Assembly (NCBI GenBank): GCA_002425765.1
Contig: DIMW01000006.1
Coordinates: forward strand, 117,400 to 181,399
Origin: Spirochaetaceae bacterium UBA5556
GTDB lineage: Bacteria > Spirochaetota > Spirochaetia > Treponematales > Rectinemataceae
Reading direction: 5' to 3'
Length of the DNA stretch: 64,000 bases
Part shown: one piece after another, positions 43,162-52,741 of the stretch
Position numbering within the stretch: the first letter of the stretch is position 1
How the letters are laid out: each line of letters starts with the position of its first letter
The notes under the pieces: model-generated
What the model saw: only the letters and a program-made list of their open reading frames with translations
Databases searched by the model: none
Told to the model about the DNA's origin: nothing
Position numbers and translations under genes: made by a program

Positions 43162-44751
43162 ATGTCAGATGTACAACCGCAAAAATCACCGCAGCTCAAA
43201 GACGATATACTAATCTCGGCACAGGGGCTCCACGCCGCCATAGAGATAGGTTCCACCGGTATACGGCTCATTGTCGCGGAGATCAACGCCAAGGGAGGCC
43301 TGAAAATCCTCGACAGAGCCTCCAAACAATCTCGGCTTGGACGCGATGTGTTCACCATGGGCAGTATTTCGCGGGACGGGCTCCGCGAAACGATTGCCAT
43401 TCTGAGCTCCTTCAGCGAACTTCTGCAGGGGTATGGCCTGCAACCCTCCGATATTCAGGTGATCGGTACGAGCGCGCTGAGAGAGGCGTCGAACAGAGAC
43501 ACGTTCATCGACCGTATCAATCTTCAGACCGGTTTTCATGTTCGCATCGTGGAGGACATCGAAGAAAACCACTTCATGTATCTCGCGGTACAAAAGGCCC
43601 TTGAAGATGAACGGTTATTTCTTACGCGCTCGAACGCGATGATTTTGGAGGTTGGTGGCGGCACGACCGAGGTCATGCTCCTCAAAAAAGGCCAGATGGT
43701 CTCCAGTCATTCCTTGAGCATCGGTACCCTCCGCATGGATGAGCAGATCCGTGAATCCGCGCGTCAGCCGCGGCAGTTCATCGAAATGTACTTGGAAAGC
43801 AATATAAAAACCGCCTGTGATGTGCTCGCGGAGGATTTGCCGCTGGATTCCGTGCGCACTTTCGTGCTCATCGGTTCGGACGCACGGTTCGCGGCGTATT
43901 TCCTTTCGGGAAAAACATTCAGCCACTATGCGGTCCTCGACCGGGCCCAATTCATAGAATTCGCCGATTCCGTGGCGAGCCTGTCGCTCGAAGAATGCAT
44001 GGCCCAGTACCACCTTTCGTGGAACGAGGCCGAGAGCTACGCCGCGGGTCTCACCATCGAGCGCATGTTCCTCGAAAAAACAGGCGCGGAGATCATCATC
44101 GTGCCCAATGCCTCTATCCGAGAAGGTCTTCTTCTCGCGCAGGTACAGGGCATGGATCAAAAAATCGAGCAGGAACTCCGGCGCCAGGTCGTCGCTTCCG
44201 CGCGGGCGCTTGCGAAGCGTTTCCGCTACGACGAGGCGCACGCCACGCACGTAAAAAACTTGAGCCTTGAGATATTCGACGCGCTCAAAAAGGAGCACGG
44301 CCTCGGCAAACACGAGAGGATGCTGCTCGAAGTCGCCGCCATCCTCCACGACATCGGGACGTACTTGCGCACGAGCGGCCACCACCGGCACAGCGAATAT
44401 ATCATCGCCAATTCGGAGATTTTCGGCCTCAACAGGGAGGACATCAACATCATCTCGAACGTCGCACGCTATCACCGCAAGACGCCGCCGCTCTCCACGC
44501 ACGTCAACTACATCGCGCTCCCCCGCGAGGCGCGCATCGTCGTGCTCAAGCTCGCGGCGATTCTCCGCGTCGCCGACGCCCTCGACCGGAGCCATTCGGG
44601 ACGCGTACAGGAGCTCTCCTTCGAGCGCACCGAAGACAGGTTCATCATTCGCCCATCGCAGTCGCTCGACTTCTCGCTTGAAAAACTTTCGCTTGCGGAA
44701 AAGGGCGATATGTTCGAAGATGTCTTCGGACTTCTGCCTGTACTGCTGTAA
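43162..44751 (+). CDS. ppx: Exopolyphosphatase / pppGpp phosphohydrolase with HD domain
   Basis: About 529 residues from ATG 43162. The Ppx/GppA ATPase-like core has AAIEIGSTGIRLIVAEI, QVIGTSALREASNR and ILEVGGGTTEVML. From about residue 345 an HD domain follows (HVKNLSLEIFDALKK, AAILHDIGTYLR, SGHHRHSEYI). It would degrade polyphosphate and perhaps pppGpp. ppk follows 18 bp later, so synthesis and breakdown of polyphosphate are linked. There is no ribosome-binding site and the promoter abuts the start codon, which suggests a leaderless mRNA. Confidence 0.88.
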   Translation: MSDVQPQKSPQLKDDILISAQGLHAAIEIGSTGIRLIVAEINAKGGLKILDRASKQSRLGRDVFTMGSISRDGLRETIAILSSFSELLQGYGLQPSDIQVIGTSALREASNRDTFIDRINLQTGFHVRIVEDIEENHFMYLAVQKALEDERLFLTRSNAMILEVGGGTTEVMLLKKGQMVSSHSLSIGTLRMDEQIRESARQPRQFIEMYLESNIKTACDVLAEDLPLDSVRTFVLIGSDARFAAYFLSGKTFSHYAVLDRAQFIEFADSVASLSLEECMAQYHLSWNEAESYAAGLTIERMFLEKTGAEIIIVPNASIREGLLLAQVQGMDQKIEQELRRQVVASARALAKRFRYDEAHATHVKNLSLEIFDALKKEHGLGKHERMLLEVAAILHDIGTYLRTSGHHRHSEYIIANSEIFGLNREDINIISNVARYHRKTPPLSTHVNYIALPREARIVVLKLAAILRVADALDRSHSGRVQELSFERTEDRFIIRPSQSLDFSLEKLSLAEKGDMFEDVFGLLPVLL

Positions 44752-44769
44752 GCCTGGAGGACTGAGTGC

Positions 44770-46944
44770 ATGAATAAGCTTCCTACATTGAACCGCGAAC
44801 TTTCATGGCTCGATTACAATGCGCGCGTCCTCGCGGAGGGGCTCAAGCCTTTCACTCCTCTGCTTGAAAAACTCGGTTTTATGCGCATCTTTGCCTCAAA
44901 TCTGGACGAATTTTTCATGGTGCGCGTCGCCACTGTCAAAGCCGCGGCACAGAGCGGTCAAACAAACGAAGAATGGGCCGGGATGGATCCTCGGACGCTC
45001 CTCGCAGCGATCAACAAGAAAGTTCAGTCGCACTACGACATGCTCTACGAGCATCTGCATAGTACCATCCTGCCAGGGCTGGCCACTCAGGGAATTCATC
45101 TCATCTCTGAAAAGGACTGGACCTCCCGGGAATGGCGATACCTCGAACGCTTCTTTACCGAAAAAGTCTACCCTCTTCTGACGCCACTCCGCCTGGAACC
45201 GGACTACTTTCCCTCGACGGGCAGCCTTCAGGTCCACGTAGCGTTCAGGCTCGAAGAAGATAGCTCGATCGCCGTGGTACAAGTTCCAAAAAATCTCGAC
45301 CGGTTCATCGTCCTGCCTCTGCACTTGTCGATCGAACCTGAGCGTGAGGCGGGCCAATCGCAGGAGAATGTGATCCGTATCGCCCTGCTCGAAGATGTCA
45401 TCCTGGCCTTTGGCAGCAAGCTCTTCGCGGGACTCAAGGTGCTGCACGGGATCATCTTCAAAGTGAATCGGGACGCGGATTTCAGCGTCGACGAAGACCG
45501 GGACGATGATTTTCTGGCGGCGATGGAGGAAGTGCTCGCGGGACGCCAGAACTCTACTCCGGTACGCATGGTCTACTCCGGAGAAGACCGGATCCTGCTC
45601 GCCGCGTTGATGCAGAGCCTCTCGCTTGGGCCGCTGGATGTGTATCATATCGAGTGGCTCATCGATCTGGGGAGGGCGGTAGAACTCTGCGATCCAGAAT
45701 TTTACAAGAGCTATGGCTTTATTCCCGCCCCCTCACTCTTGTTCCCCTCCTGGAAGCCCGTCCGGACATTCGATGAGAAAGACAGTATTTTTGACTGGAT
45801 TGATGAACACGATCGATTTGTGAATCTGCCCTATGAATCGTTCGATGTGGTACAACGCTTTGTCGAGGAGTCGGCGGGCGATCCCGCGGTCCTGGGCATC
45901 AAAATTACACTGTACCGGACAAGCGGCATGCATTCGCCCATCGTGCACGCCCTCGCGAAGGCTGCACGGAGCGGGAAGCAGGTTGTCGTCGTACTTGAAC
46001 TGAAAGCGCGGTTCGATGAAGAAAAAAACATCTCCTGGGCCGGGGAACTCGAACAGGCGGGGGCGATCGTGACCTTCGGGGTGGCCCGCCTGAAAGTGCA
46101 CGCGAAGACGGCCCTCGTCATCCGCAGGCGGCAGGACGGAAGCATCGTCCGCTATCTCCATCTCTCGACAGGGAACTACAATGAAAAAACCGCGCGCAGC
46201 TATGTGGACTTCTGTCTGTTCACCGCCAATCCGAGCCTCTGTACCGATATCGCCCTCTTCTTCAACATTCTGACGGGCTATTCGAGCATCCAGTCGCTCT
46301 CGCTCATAGCACTCAGCCCCTTCGACCTCAAAGAGCGCATCATCGCCCTCATCGACAGGGAGGCGGCCCAATCCACGATAGAATCGCCGGGCTTTATCAT
46401 CGCAAAACTCAACTCCCTCTCCGACCCGGACATCATCGAGGCGCTCTACCGAGCCTCGGCCAAAGGCGTCCAGATCAAGCTCAATGTGCGGGGCGTCTGT
46501 ACGCTCATCGCCGGATTGTCGGGTGTTTCGGAGACTATTGAGGTGCGCTCCGTGCTCGGCCGCAATCTGGAGCACGGTCGTATGCTCTATTTCAGAAACG
46601 GCGGCTCGGAAGAGCTGTATCTATCCAGCGCCGACTGGCTCCATCGCAATATGAAAAAGCGAATCGAGCTCCTGTTCCCCGTGCTCGACTCGGAGATAAA
46701 GGCCCGTTGCAAGGACATCCTGAGCGTGTATTTCAACGACAATACGCATTCCTACAATCTCGAATCGAATGGCGAATGGGCCAATCTCTCGCAGACGCGG
46801 CGTCCCGAGGAGCCCCCGCTCTGTGTACAAGAGAAGCTTTTCAAAATGGCAAAAAAAGCGGTACGAAACGGGGAGGAGAGACAGGAGATTCTCCAGGTGC
46901 GCCGGTCAAAGGGAAAAATGTATGAGCCGCCGGCTGTTCCGTAA
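44770..46944 (+). CDS. ppk: Polyphosphate kinase
   Basis: 724 residues, GGAGG nine nt before the ATG. The N domain starts NRELSWLDYNARVLAEG; the H domain has FASNLDEFFMVRVATVK; the catalytic part has IKITLYRTS, KVHAKTALVIRR with the phosphorylated His, and HLSTGNYNEKTARSYVD. It makes polyphosphate from ATP at the membrane. Normal length for PPK1 with a basic tail. Confidence 0.95.
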   Translation: MNKLPTLNRELSWLDYNARVLAEGLKPFTPLLEKLGFMRIFASNLDEFFMVRVATVKAAAQSGQTNEEWAGMDPRTLLAAINKKVQSHYDMLYEHLHSTILPGLATQGIHLISEKDWTSREWRYLERFFTEKVYPLLTPLRLEPDYFPSTGSLQVHVAFRLEEDSSIAVVQVPKNLDRFIVLPLHLSIEPEREAGQSQENVIRIALLEDVILAFGSKLFAGLKVLHGIIFKVNRDADFSVDEDRDDDFLAAMEEVLAGRQNSTPVRMVYSGEDRILLAALMQSLSLGPLDVYHIEWLIDLGRAVELCDPEFYKSYGFIPAPSLLFPSWKPVRTFDEKDSIFDWIDEHDRFVNLPYESFDVVQRFVEESAGDPAVLGIKITLYRTSGMHSPIVHALAKAARSGKQVVVVLELKARFDEEKNISWAGELEQAGAIVTFGVARLKVHAKTALVIRRRQDGSIVRYLHLSTGNYNEKTARSYVDFCLFTANPSLCTDIALFFNILTGYSSIQSLSLIALSPFDLKERIIALIDREAAQSTIESPGFIIAKLNSLSDPDIIEALYRASAKGVQIKLNVRGVCTLIAGLSGVSETIEVRSVLGRNLEHGRMLYFRNGGSEELYLSSADWLHRNMKKRIELLFPVLDSEIKARCKDILSVYFNDNTHSYNLESNGEWANLSQTRRPEEPPLCVQEKLFKMAKKAVRNGEERQEILQVRRSKGKMYEPPAVP

Positions 46945-46957
46945 GGAACGTTCCTTA
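46942..46957. repeat. Perfect 16-bp palindrome at the end of ppk
   Basis: TAAGGAAC-GTTCCTTA, with no gap; its first three bases are the ppk stop codon. It lies 18 bp before the next ATG. A palindrome without a loop makes a poor hairpin, so a protein-binding site or chance are the alternatives. Confidence 0.5.
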
Positions 46958-46974
46958 ATAAGGATGAAATCAAT

Positions 46975-47790
46975 ATGAAAGCGACGGAAAGGACACTGAA
47001 GCGTATCCGGACGAAGCGGGCCTTTATCATCGACATGGATGGAGTGATCTATCACGGGAACGTCCTCTTGCCGGGGGCCGCCCAGTTCGTCGACTGGCTC
47101 AAGCGCGAAAACAAGCGCTTTTTGTTCCTGACAAATTCGAGCGAGCGCTCGCCCGAGGAGCTTTCCCAAAAACTGGCGCGGCTCGGCATCGAGGTGGGCC
47201 CCGAACACTTCTACTCCAGCGCGCTGGCGACGGCGGCCTTCCTCGCCAGTCAGAAGCCTAATGGCTCATCGTACGTCATCGGCGAACCCGGTCTCATCCA
47301 CGCGCTATACCGCGCGGGATACACCATGAACAATGTCAATCCCGATTATGTCGTGGTCGGCGAAGCGAGCAGCTACAATCTCGACACGCTCATCAAGGCG
47401 GTGCGCCTGGTCATGGGAGGCGCCAAACTGATCGGCACGAACCCCGACCTCACAGGCCCGGGCGAGGGAGGACTCGTGCCAGCCTGCGGGGCGCTGGTCG
47501 CGCCTATCGAACTCGCGACCGGCCGAAAGGCGTACTTCGTCGGCAAGCCCAACCCCCTCATGATGCGCCACGCGCTCCGGACGCTCGGCGCCACGCGGGA
47601 AGAGACGGTCATCGTCGGCGACCGCATGGACACGGACATCATCGCCGGCATCGAGTCGCAGATCGAGACGGTGCTCGTGCTCACCGGAGTGACCGCCGAG
47701 GCCGATCTGCCGCGCTTTGCCTACGCGCCTTCGCATGTACTGGACGGCGTCTTCGAGATACCGGAGAGAGAATCAAAAAAGAACGTTTAG
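46975..47790 (+). CDS. HAD-IIA phosphatase, NagD-like
   Basis: 271 residues. DMDGVIYHG (Asp20, Asp22), LTNSSERSP, KPNPLMMRHAL and the acidic VGDRMDTDI are the four HAD motifs, with the C2b cap of the NagD/p-nitrophenylphosphatase group. It dephosphorylates small sugar or nucleotide phosphates. It follows ppk by 30 bp and may be co-transcribed. The end overlaps the convergent amylase gene by 4 bp. Confidence 0.88.
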   Translation: MKATERTLKRIRTKRAFIIDMDGVIYHGNVLLPGAAQFVDWLKRENKRFLFLTNSSERSPEELSQKLARLGIEVGPEHFYSSALATAAFLASQKPNGSSYVIGEPGLIHALYRAGYTMNNVNPDYVVVGEASSYNLDTLIKAVRLVMGGAKLIGTNPDLTGPGEGGLVPACGALVAPIELATGRKAYFVGKPNPLMMRHALRTLGATREETVIVGDRMDTDIIAGIESQIETVLVLTGVTAEADLPRFAYAPSHVLDGVFEIPERESKKNV

Positions 47791-49139
47791 TCCTCGAGCC
47801 TGATCAGCATGGCCGGTCTGTCCGGCAGCCTGCCCCCCGCCGGAACGCGGAGCTTATCGCCCGAAAGAAGGTCTGTCCCCTCAAAACTGAAAAGAGCGGT
47901 GGAAGCGCCGATTTTTTCCTCCGCGGGCTCTCCCCTGGTCCGCGCCACGAGGAGATAGTTGCCTTTTTTGAGCAGCGTCCTATCGACAGGCTGCGGCTTG
48001 GACGTTGCCTCGACGCTCCGGAGACAGTATACCCTGCCCTCTTCGTCCACCGACCAGGAGAAGAAGGGGGCGTTCTTCTTGGCCTCTTTCGTCGCCTTCA
48101 GGCTCTCCCTGAAATATCGCTCGAATTCCGGGTCCCCACATTCAGGCTCGATCGGATCGCGCTCGAAGAGGTCGGGTCTGTGGTCGATGGCCATCTCCTG
48201 CCCCATATATGCCATCGCCACGCCCGGCAGGAACTGATAGAGCGCCGTCCACGCCCGGAGTTCCGCGCCCGCGAGCCTGTGCGCGATTCTTTCCTGGTCG
48301 TGATTTTCAAGGTATCGCAGTTTTTTCGCGCCCTTGGGGTAGAGCGTCTCCTGCACGTAGAGATATTCGAGGTAGCGCTCTATGGGAAGCTCATGCTTCC
48401 AGACTTTCTCGAGGCGCTCCCATCCATCGTAGTCGTAGCTGAGATCGAATGCCGCCGCATGCAGCTCCGGCTCGCTCCACGCCCCATACCCGTCCTGTCT
48501 CATGCGCCTCAAAAAAGCAGGGTGCACGCTCTCGGCCAGCCAGACCAGCGGTACGCGCTCCGTCCGCGCGCCGGGATCGTACTGGTTCACACGCATGCGC
48601 GCCTGCTTCCAGAAATCCGCGGGTACCAGCGAGGCGACATCGCAGCGGAAGCCGTCCACCCCTCTGTCGCGCCACATCGCAAGCGTATCGATCAGCTCGA
48701 CCCACAGGTGCGGCGAGGTCTGATAGTCGAAATCGACGACGTCGCTCCAGTCGACGCACTTGCGCCATGGACGCCCGTCGGGCCCCCGCAGAAACCAGTC
48801 TGGATGCTCCCGAACCAGCGCCGAATCGGGCGAGGTATGATTGTACACGACGTCGATCATCACTTTGAGACCATGAGCGTGCGCGGCCTCTACGAAGGCC
48901 GCGAAGTCGGCCTCCGGGCCAAGCTCGGGGTCTAGTTCCCTATAATCATATATGGCGTATGGACTTCCGAGCGAACCCTTGCGCGCCGTCTTCCCGATCG
49001 GGTGAACCGGCGTGAGGTATACCCAGTCGAACCCCATCGCCGCTATGCGCGCCAGCTGCGGGATGGCGGCGCGGAAAGTGCCTTCCCTGGTAAAATTGCG
49101 CAGATATATCTGGTAGATGGCATCGGTCTCTGGAATCAT
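47787..49139 (-). CDS. GH13 alpha-amylase family enzyme
   Basis: 450 residues from ATG 49139, with AAGGGAG five nt upstream. TIM-barrel motifs are VMIDVVYNHTS, DGFRCDVASL (Asp167), VWLAESVHP (Glu203) and LENHDQER (Asp281). No signal peptide, so it acts in the cytoplasm on alpha-glucans or maltodextrins. It is short, with a reduced B domain. It stands alone, far from the LacI-controlled operon, and has no LacI-type site I can see. Confidence 0.88.
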   Translation of the reverse strand: MIPETDAIYQIYLRNFTREGTFRAAIPQLARIAAMGFDWVYLTPVHPIGKTARKGSLGSPYAIYDYRELDPELGPEADFAAFVEAAHAHGLKVMIDVVYNHTSPDSALVREHPDWFLRGPDGRPWRKCVDWSDVVDFDYQTSPHLWVELIDTLAMWRDRGVDGFRCDVASLVPADFWKQARMRVNQYDPGARTERVPLVWLAESVHPAFLRRMRQDGYGAWSEPELHAAAFDLSYDYDGWERLEKVWKHELPIERYLEYLYVQETLYPKGAKKLRYLENHDQERIAHRLAGAELRAWTALYQFLPGVAMAYMGQEMAIDHRPDLFERDPIEPECGDPEFERYFRESLKATKEAKKNAPFFSWSVDEEGRVYCLRSVEATSKPQPVDRTLLKKGNYLLVARTRGEPAEEKIGASTALFSFEGTDLLSGDKLRVPAGGRLPDRPAMLIRLED

Positions 49140-49316
49140 GAGTTCTCCCTTACTCTTCAAGAATGCGCTGAAGAGGCACCCCCAGCATATCAAAACCCAT
49201 CCGGACGAACAATCGATGCGGGCGCACACAAAAACGCGCCCTTCCTTGTGCACAACACTTACGCTATTTTTCGATTATAATTAGTATGTATCTTGACCCG
49301 TCAAAAAGTGAGTTAT

Positions 49317-50102
49317 ATGGAAAACCCGAATGACTTTAAGGCACCTTCCATGTCTGAGGGTGCGGCGCCGACAGTTCCCTATGCCGGCGCTGAAGAGGAT
49401 GCTGACGCCCCGCCCGCGGAGAGTGCGGTCAATCGCCTCGACGAAGCCTTCATTGGGGCAGCGAGGGATTATCGCATGCTCCTGGACAAAGAGTATCCCA
49501 TCGACGCGAGCCTGAAACTCGTCGGCGACCGCTACCGTCTCTCGCACAATGGACGCATGATGCTCTACCGCGGCATACTGTCCCGCGGCGCCTCTCAGAC
49601 CAACCTCGCAAAGCTTGTGCGCAGCCCCTGGGAAGGCGCGACGCTGAGCATTGACGGCTACAATATCCTTTTTACGCTCACAAATTATATGCACGGCCAT
49701 CCAATGTTCATCGCCAGCGACGGCTTTTTGAGAGACGTGGGCGGGGCGCATGGCCGCATCGCGGACCACCGCGGCTTCGAGCGCATGGCCCAGCTCACCG
49801 TCGATATGCTGGCGGGGCTCGCCCTCGGCACCATCACTTTTTTCCTCGACGCGCCCGTCTCATCGAGCGGACGCCAGGCCGGGTTTCTCAGAGAAGCCTT
49901 CGCAGGTCGAGGCATCAACGCCGAAGTGTGCCTCGAAAACGGCGTCGATCATCGTCTGGCGTATTGGGAAGGCGAACTCATCGCCACCGCCGATTCGGCG
50001 ATCATCGCGCGCACGGGCGCGCACGTGTTCGACCTCGCCCGGTACATTCTCGAACGGCAGTTCAGGGCCCATTTCCCGCAGCTCGCCAGTTTTCTGGAGT
50101 AG
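49317..50102 (+). CDS. DUF434 domain protein
   Basis: 261 residues from ATG 49317. An N-terminal extension is rich in Ala, Pro and acidic residues; then comes FIGAARDYRMLLDKEYPIDA and KLVGDRYRLSHNGRMMLYRG, the DUF434 region, followed by SIDGYNILFTL and TFFLDAPVSSSGRQAG, a conserved acidic domain often paired with it (DUF5616). The Asp-rich second domain has a PIN-like look. Function unknown. A TATAAT stands at 49276-49281. Confidence 0.75.
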   Translation: MENPNDFKAPSMSEGAAPTVPYAGAEEDADAPPAESAVNRLDEAFIGAARDYRMLLDKEYPIDASLKLVGDRYRLSHNGRMMLYRGILSRGASQTNLAKLVRSPWEGATLSIDGYNILFTLTNYMHGHPMFIASDGFLRDVGGAHGRIADHRGFERMAQLTVDMLAGLALGTITFFLDAPVSSSGRQAGFLREAFAGRGINAEVCLENGVDHRLAYWEGELIATADSAIIARTGAHVFDLARYILERQFRAHFPQLASFLE

Positions 50103-50125
50103 AGCGGGCAGGGGCGCTTACTTTT

Positions 50126-50148
50126 GGCGCGCCAGCTCCTGGCGCGCC
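50126..50148. other. Strong GC hairpin between convergent genes
   Basis: GGCGCGCCAG-CTC-CTGGCGCGCC, 10-bp stem and 3-nt loop, without a U-tract on either strand. It lies between the DUF434 stop and the metQ stop. It may act as a weak bidirectional terminator or protect 3' ends. Confidence 0.55.
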
Positions 50149-50165
50149 GTCTCTGACAATCTCCC

Positions 50166-51026
50166 TCAGAAAGCCGGCACGAAGCTCCCATTGTATTTGC
50201 TGAGAAGATAATCTTTTACTTTCTGCGTCTGAAGAGCCCTCACGAGCGCGACGATGCGCGGGTCGTTCGCGTCGCCCTTGCGCACCGCCACGATATTCGC
50301 GTACGGCGACTCGGCGCCCTCGAGGACGAGGCTGTCGCGCGCGGGCACGAAGCCCGTCTGCATGGCCCAGGTGCCGTTGATGATCGCGGCCGCCGCGTCG
50401 TCCAGAGTTCTGGGCAGCTGGGGCGCCTCGATTTCCCTGAAGGTTATGCGCTTGGGATTCTCGACGATGTCGCGGATCGTCGCCTTGAGCCCTGCCTTCG
50501 GGTTGAGTTTTATGAGCCCTTTGTTTTCAAGAAGGATGAGGGCCCTCGCCTCGTTCGTCGGATCGTTGGGCAAAGTGATCACCGAGCCGGCGGGGATGTC
50601 CTCGAACTTCTTGTATTTCCGCGAATAGAGCCCCAGCGGCGCGACGAAGACCTGCCCCGCCGATTCCAGCTGGAGCTTGCGGTCGGCGCAGAAGTCGTTC
50701 AGGTACGGCAGATGCTGGAAGAAATTCGCGTCGAGCTGCTTGTCCGCCAAAAGGATATTCGGCGTCACATAGTCGGTGAGCTCGACAATTTCAAGCTTGA
50801 TGCCCTGTGCCTCAAGGTCGGGTTTGATGAGCTGAAGCAGGTCGCCGTGGGGGATGGGTGTGGCGCCGACCTTCAGCGTCACCAGTTTGCCGCTCGTCTG
50901 GGCGAAGGCGCCGCCGGCCACCATCGCCACCAGGAAAAACAGGACGATTCCGGACCTGATCGCCGTCCGTGCTGCGTTCCCGGGGACCGCGCCTTTCGGC
51001 GCGCCACGAATCATCGAATCTTTCAT
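50166..51026 (-). CDS. metQ: Methionine ABC transporter substrate-binding protein
   Basis: 286 residues from ATG 51026, with GGAGGT four nt upstream. NlpA/MetQ family: VGATPIPHGDLLQLIKPDL, DANFFQHLPYLNDF and NDPTNEARALILL. The signal peptide ends AFAQ with no lipobox Cys, unlike most MetQ proteins, so it would be a soluble periplasmic protein. A TGCCTTC/GAAGGCA hairpin at 51055-51073 lies in the 124-bp gap before it. Confidence 0.9.
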   Translation of the reverse strand: MKDSMIRGAPKGAVPGNAARTAIRSGIVLFFLVAMVAGGAFAQTSGKLVTLKVGATPIPHGDLLQLIKPDLEAQGIKLEIVELTDYVTPNILLADKQLDANFFQHLPYLNDFCADRKLQLESAGQVFVAPLGLYSRKYKKFEDIPAGSVITLPNDPTNEARALILLENKGLIKLNPKAGLKATIRDIVENPKRITFREIEAPQLPRTLDDAAAAIINGTWAMQTGFVPARDSLVLEGAESPYANIVAVRKGDANDPRIVALVRALQTQKVKDYLLSKYNGSFVPAF

Positions 51027-51150
51027 ACAGACCTCCAATGTATACAATATTCCCTGCCTTCATACCGAAGGCATCTTGTGCGAAGGATGGAAATCGAGAG
51101 ATTGTTCGGTCGGCGGAGCGCCGTCGCGGCTTAAAGTTCCGCGGCGATTC

Positions 51151-51816
51151 TCACCGGCTGGATCGGATACGGTTCGCGAGCGCCGTGCCCGCGAACTGAA
51201 TGAGCTCCACCAGAACGATGATCGTGATCACCGCAACGGCCATGACATCGCCACGAAACCGTTGATAGCCATACCGAATCGCCAAATCCCCCAATCCTCC
51301 TCCGCCTATGACGCCCGCCATGGCCGAGTAGCCGAGCAGGCTTATCATCGTCAGAGTCAGACCGGAGATGAGCGACGGCAGCGCCTCGGGTATAAGTATC
51401 GCGAAGACTATGCGCCGCTTCGAGGCGGCACAGGAGATCGCGGCATCGATCACCCCCGAATCGATCTCGGAGAGCGATGACTCCACGATGCGCGCCAGAA
51501 ATGGTATGGCGGCGATCGACAAGGGAACGATGGCCGCGATCGTTCCGAGGCTCGTGCCCACGATGAGGCGCGAAATCGGCAGAACGAGCACCATCAAAAT
51601 GATATAGGGGAAGGAGCGGAGCATGTTGATCACCCGGTCCGCGACATGCTTCGCGACCAGGGCGCCTCTGCGCGCCCCCGCGAAACGGTCATTCGAGAGC
51701 GCGAACAGCAGAATACCCAGCCCTCCCCCGAAAATGGTCGCGATCAGCGTCGAGACCACGATCATCAGCAGCGTCTGTCCCAGGGGCTGGATCAACAGAC
51801 TGAGCACGTCAATCAT
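51151..51816 (-). CDS. metI: Methionine ABC transporter permease
   Basis: 221 residues from ATG 51816, with AAGGAGG six nt upstream. Five to six membrane segments and the MetI pattern NMLRSFPYIILMVLVLPISR, IVESSLSEIDSGVIDAA and YSAMAGVIGGGGLGDLAIRY. It overlaps metN by 8 bp. Confidence 0.92.
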   Translation of the reverse strand: MIDVLSLLIQPLGQTLLMIVVSTLIATIFGGGLGILLFALSNDRFAGARRGALVAKHVADRVINMLRSFPYIILMVLVLPISRLIVGTSLGTIAAIVPLSIAAIPFLARIVESSLSEIDSGVIDAAISCAASKRRIVFAILIPEALPSLISGLTLTMISLLGYSAMAGVIGGGGLGDLAIRYGYQRFRGDVMAVAVITIIVLVELIQFAGTALANRIRSSR

Positions 51817-52543
51817 CGTGATCCTCCTTGAGAAACGCCCTGGCGGCATCGGAGCGCGTGGTCGTGAATACTTCCGAGACGAGGCCCTGTTCGACGATAG
51901 TTCCGCCTTCGATGACCGATACGGTATCGCAGGTCCGGCGGACTACCTCCATCTGATGCGTGACCATGATCACCGTCAGCCCGAGCATTTCGCGCAGCGA
52001 GCGAATCAGGCCCAGGACGGACCTCGTAGTCTCGGGATCCAGCGCGCTCGTCGCCTCGTCGCTGAAGAGGATCGAGGGACGATTCGCGAGAGCCCGCGCG
52101 ATGGCGATCCGCTGTTTTTCGCCTCCGGAAAGGTGCATCGCGGGCCTATCCGCCTTGTCCGAGAGTCCCACGAGGTCCAGCAGTTCCGCCACCCGTCCGC
52201 GGATTTTCGCGTGAGGCCAGCCGGCGGCCTCGAGCGGAAACGCGACATTTTCGCCTGCCGTGCGCGACGCGAAGAGGTTGAAGCTCTGAAAGACAAAGCC
52301 GGTTTTCCTTCGAGCCTCGAGCAATGCACGGCCACGGAGAAGATGAACGGGGGGCTCGATCCCCTCATACCGGACCAAGCCCGAATCAGGCTTCTCCAGA
52401 AGGCCGGCGATGCGGATCAGGGTAGTCTTCCCCGCCCCGCTTTTGCCGATGATGCCGTGGATGCTTCCCTTCGGTACATCGAGCGAAATGCCGTTGAGGA
52501 CCCGGTGCCCGCCGAATGCTTTCGATACCCCATCGATGCGCAT
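51809..52543 (-). CDS. metN: Methionine ABC transporter ATPase
   Basis: 244 residues from ATG 52543 (MRIDGVSKAFGG), where MetN proteins normally begin. Walker A GKSGAGKTT, signature LSGGEKQRIAIARAL, Walker B ILFSDEATSALD. The usual C-terminal ACT-like methionine-sensing domain is absent, so transport is probably not inhibited by methionine at the protein level. The frame is open up to an ATG at 52696, giving a longer 295-residue form; neither start has a ribosome-binding site, and the extra part coincides with a hairpin-rich leader. Confidence 0.85.
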   Translation of the reverse strand: MRIDGVSKAFGGHRVLNGISLDVPKGSIHGIIGKSGAGKTTLIRIAGLLEKPDSGLVRYEGIEPPVHLLRGRALLEARRKTGFVFQSFNLFASRTAGENVAFPLEAAGWPHAKIRGRVAELLDLVGLSDKADRPAMHLSGGEKQRIAIARALANRPSILFSDEATSALDPETTRSVLGLIRSLREMLGLTVIMVTHQMEVVRRTCDTVSVIEGGTIVEQGLVSEVFTTTRSDAARAFLKEDHDD

Positions 52544-52586
52544 TACATTGGGAGGATGGGCGTGCGTCGAAACTGAAATGTTTTGG

Positions 52587-52682
52587 AAAAGCGCCCGTGC
52601 GGGCGCGAACAGACCCTCGCGGAGCGAGGCGTGATAGGAAGGTTGCGCTATGAGCGCCTGATCCGCGGCCTCCTCTGGCCGC
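52587..52682 (-). promoter_or_regulatory. Structured metN leader with terminator-like hairpin
   Basis: Three hairpins in order on the transcript: GCGGCC/GGCCGC (52682-52665), CCTCGC/GCGAGG (52629-52615) and GCGCCC-GCAC-GGGCGC (52606-52591), the last followed by UUUU. They lie between the promoter and the metN ATG. The pattern suits attenuation, but no known SAM riboswitch core is recognisable. Confidence 0.45.
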
Positions 52683-52741
52683 TCTGCATGAAACATACGA
52701 AATCGCGTATCTGGTCCATATGTGTTCCTTTAGATCGGTAC

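Noticed and set aside
52650..52719. Short leader ORF with AAAGGA before the metN gene
   Set aside because: It is out of frame with metN, has no run of regulatory codons and no sign of conservation that I can test here; mentioned only as background to the leader.
52544..52735. S-box (SAM-I) riboswitch before metN
   Set aside because: The conserved S-box core segments cannot be found in the leader on the transcribed strand.
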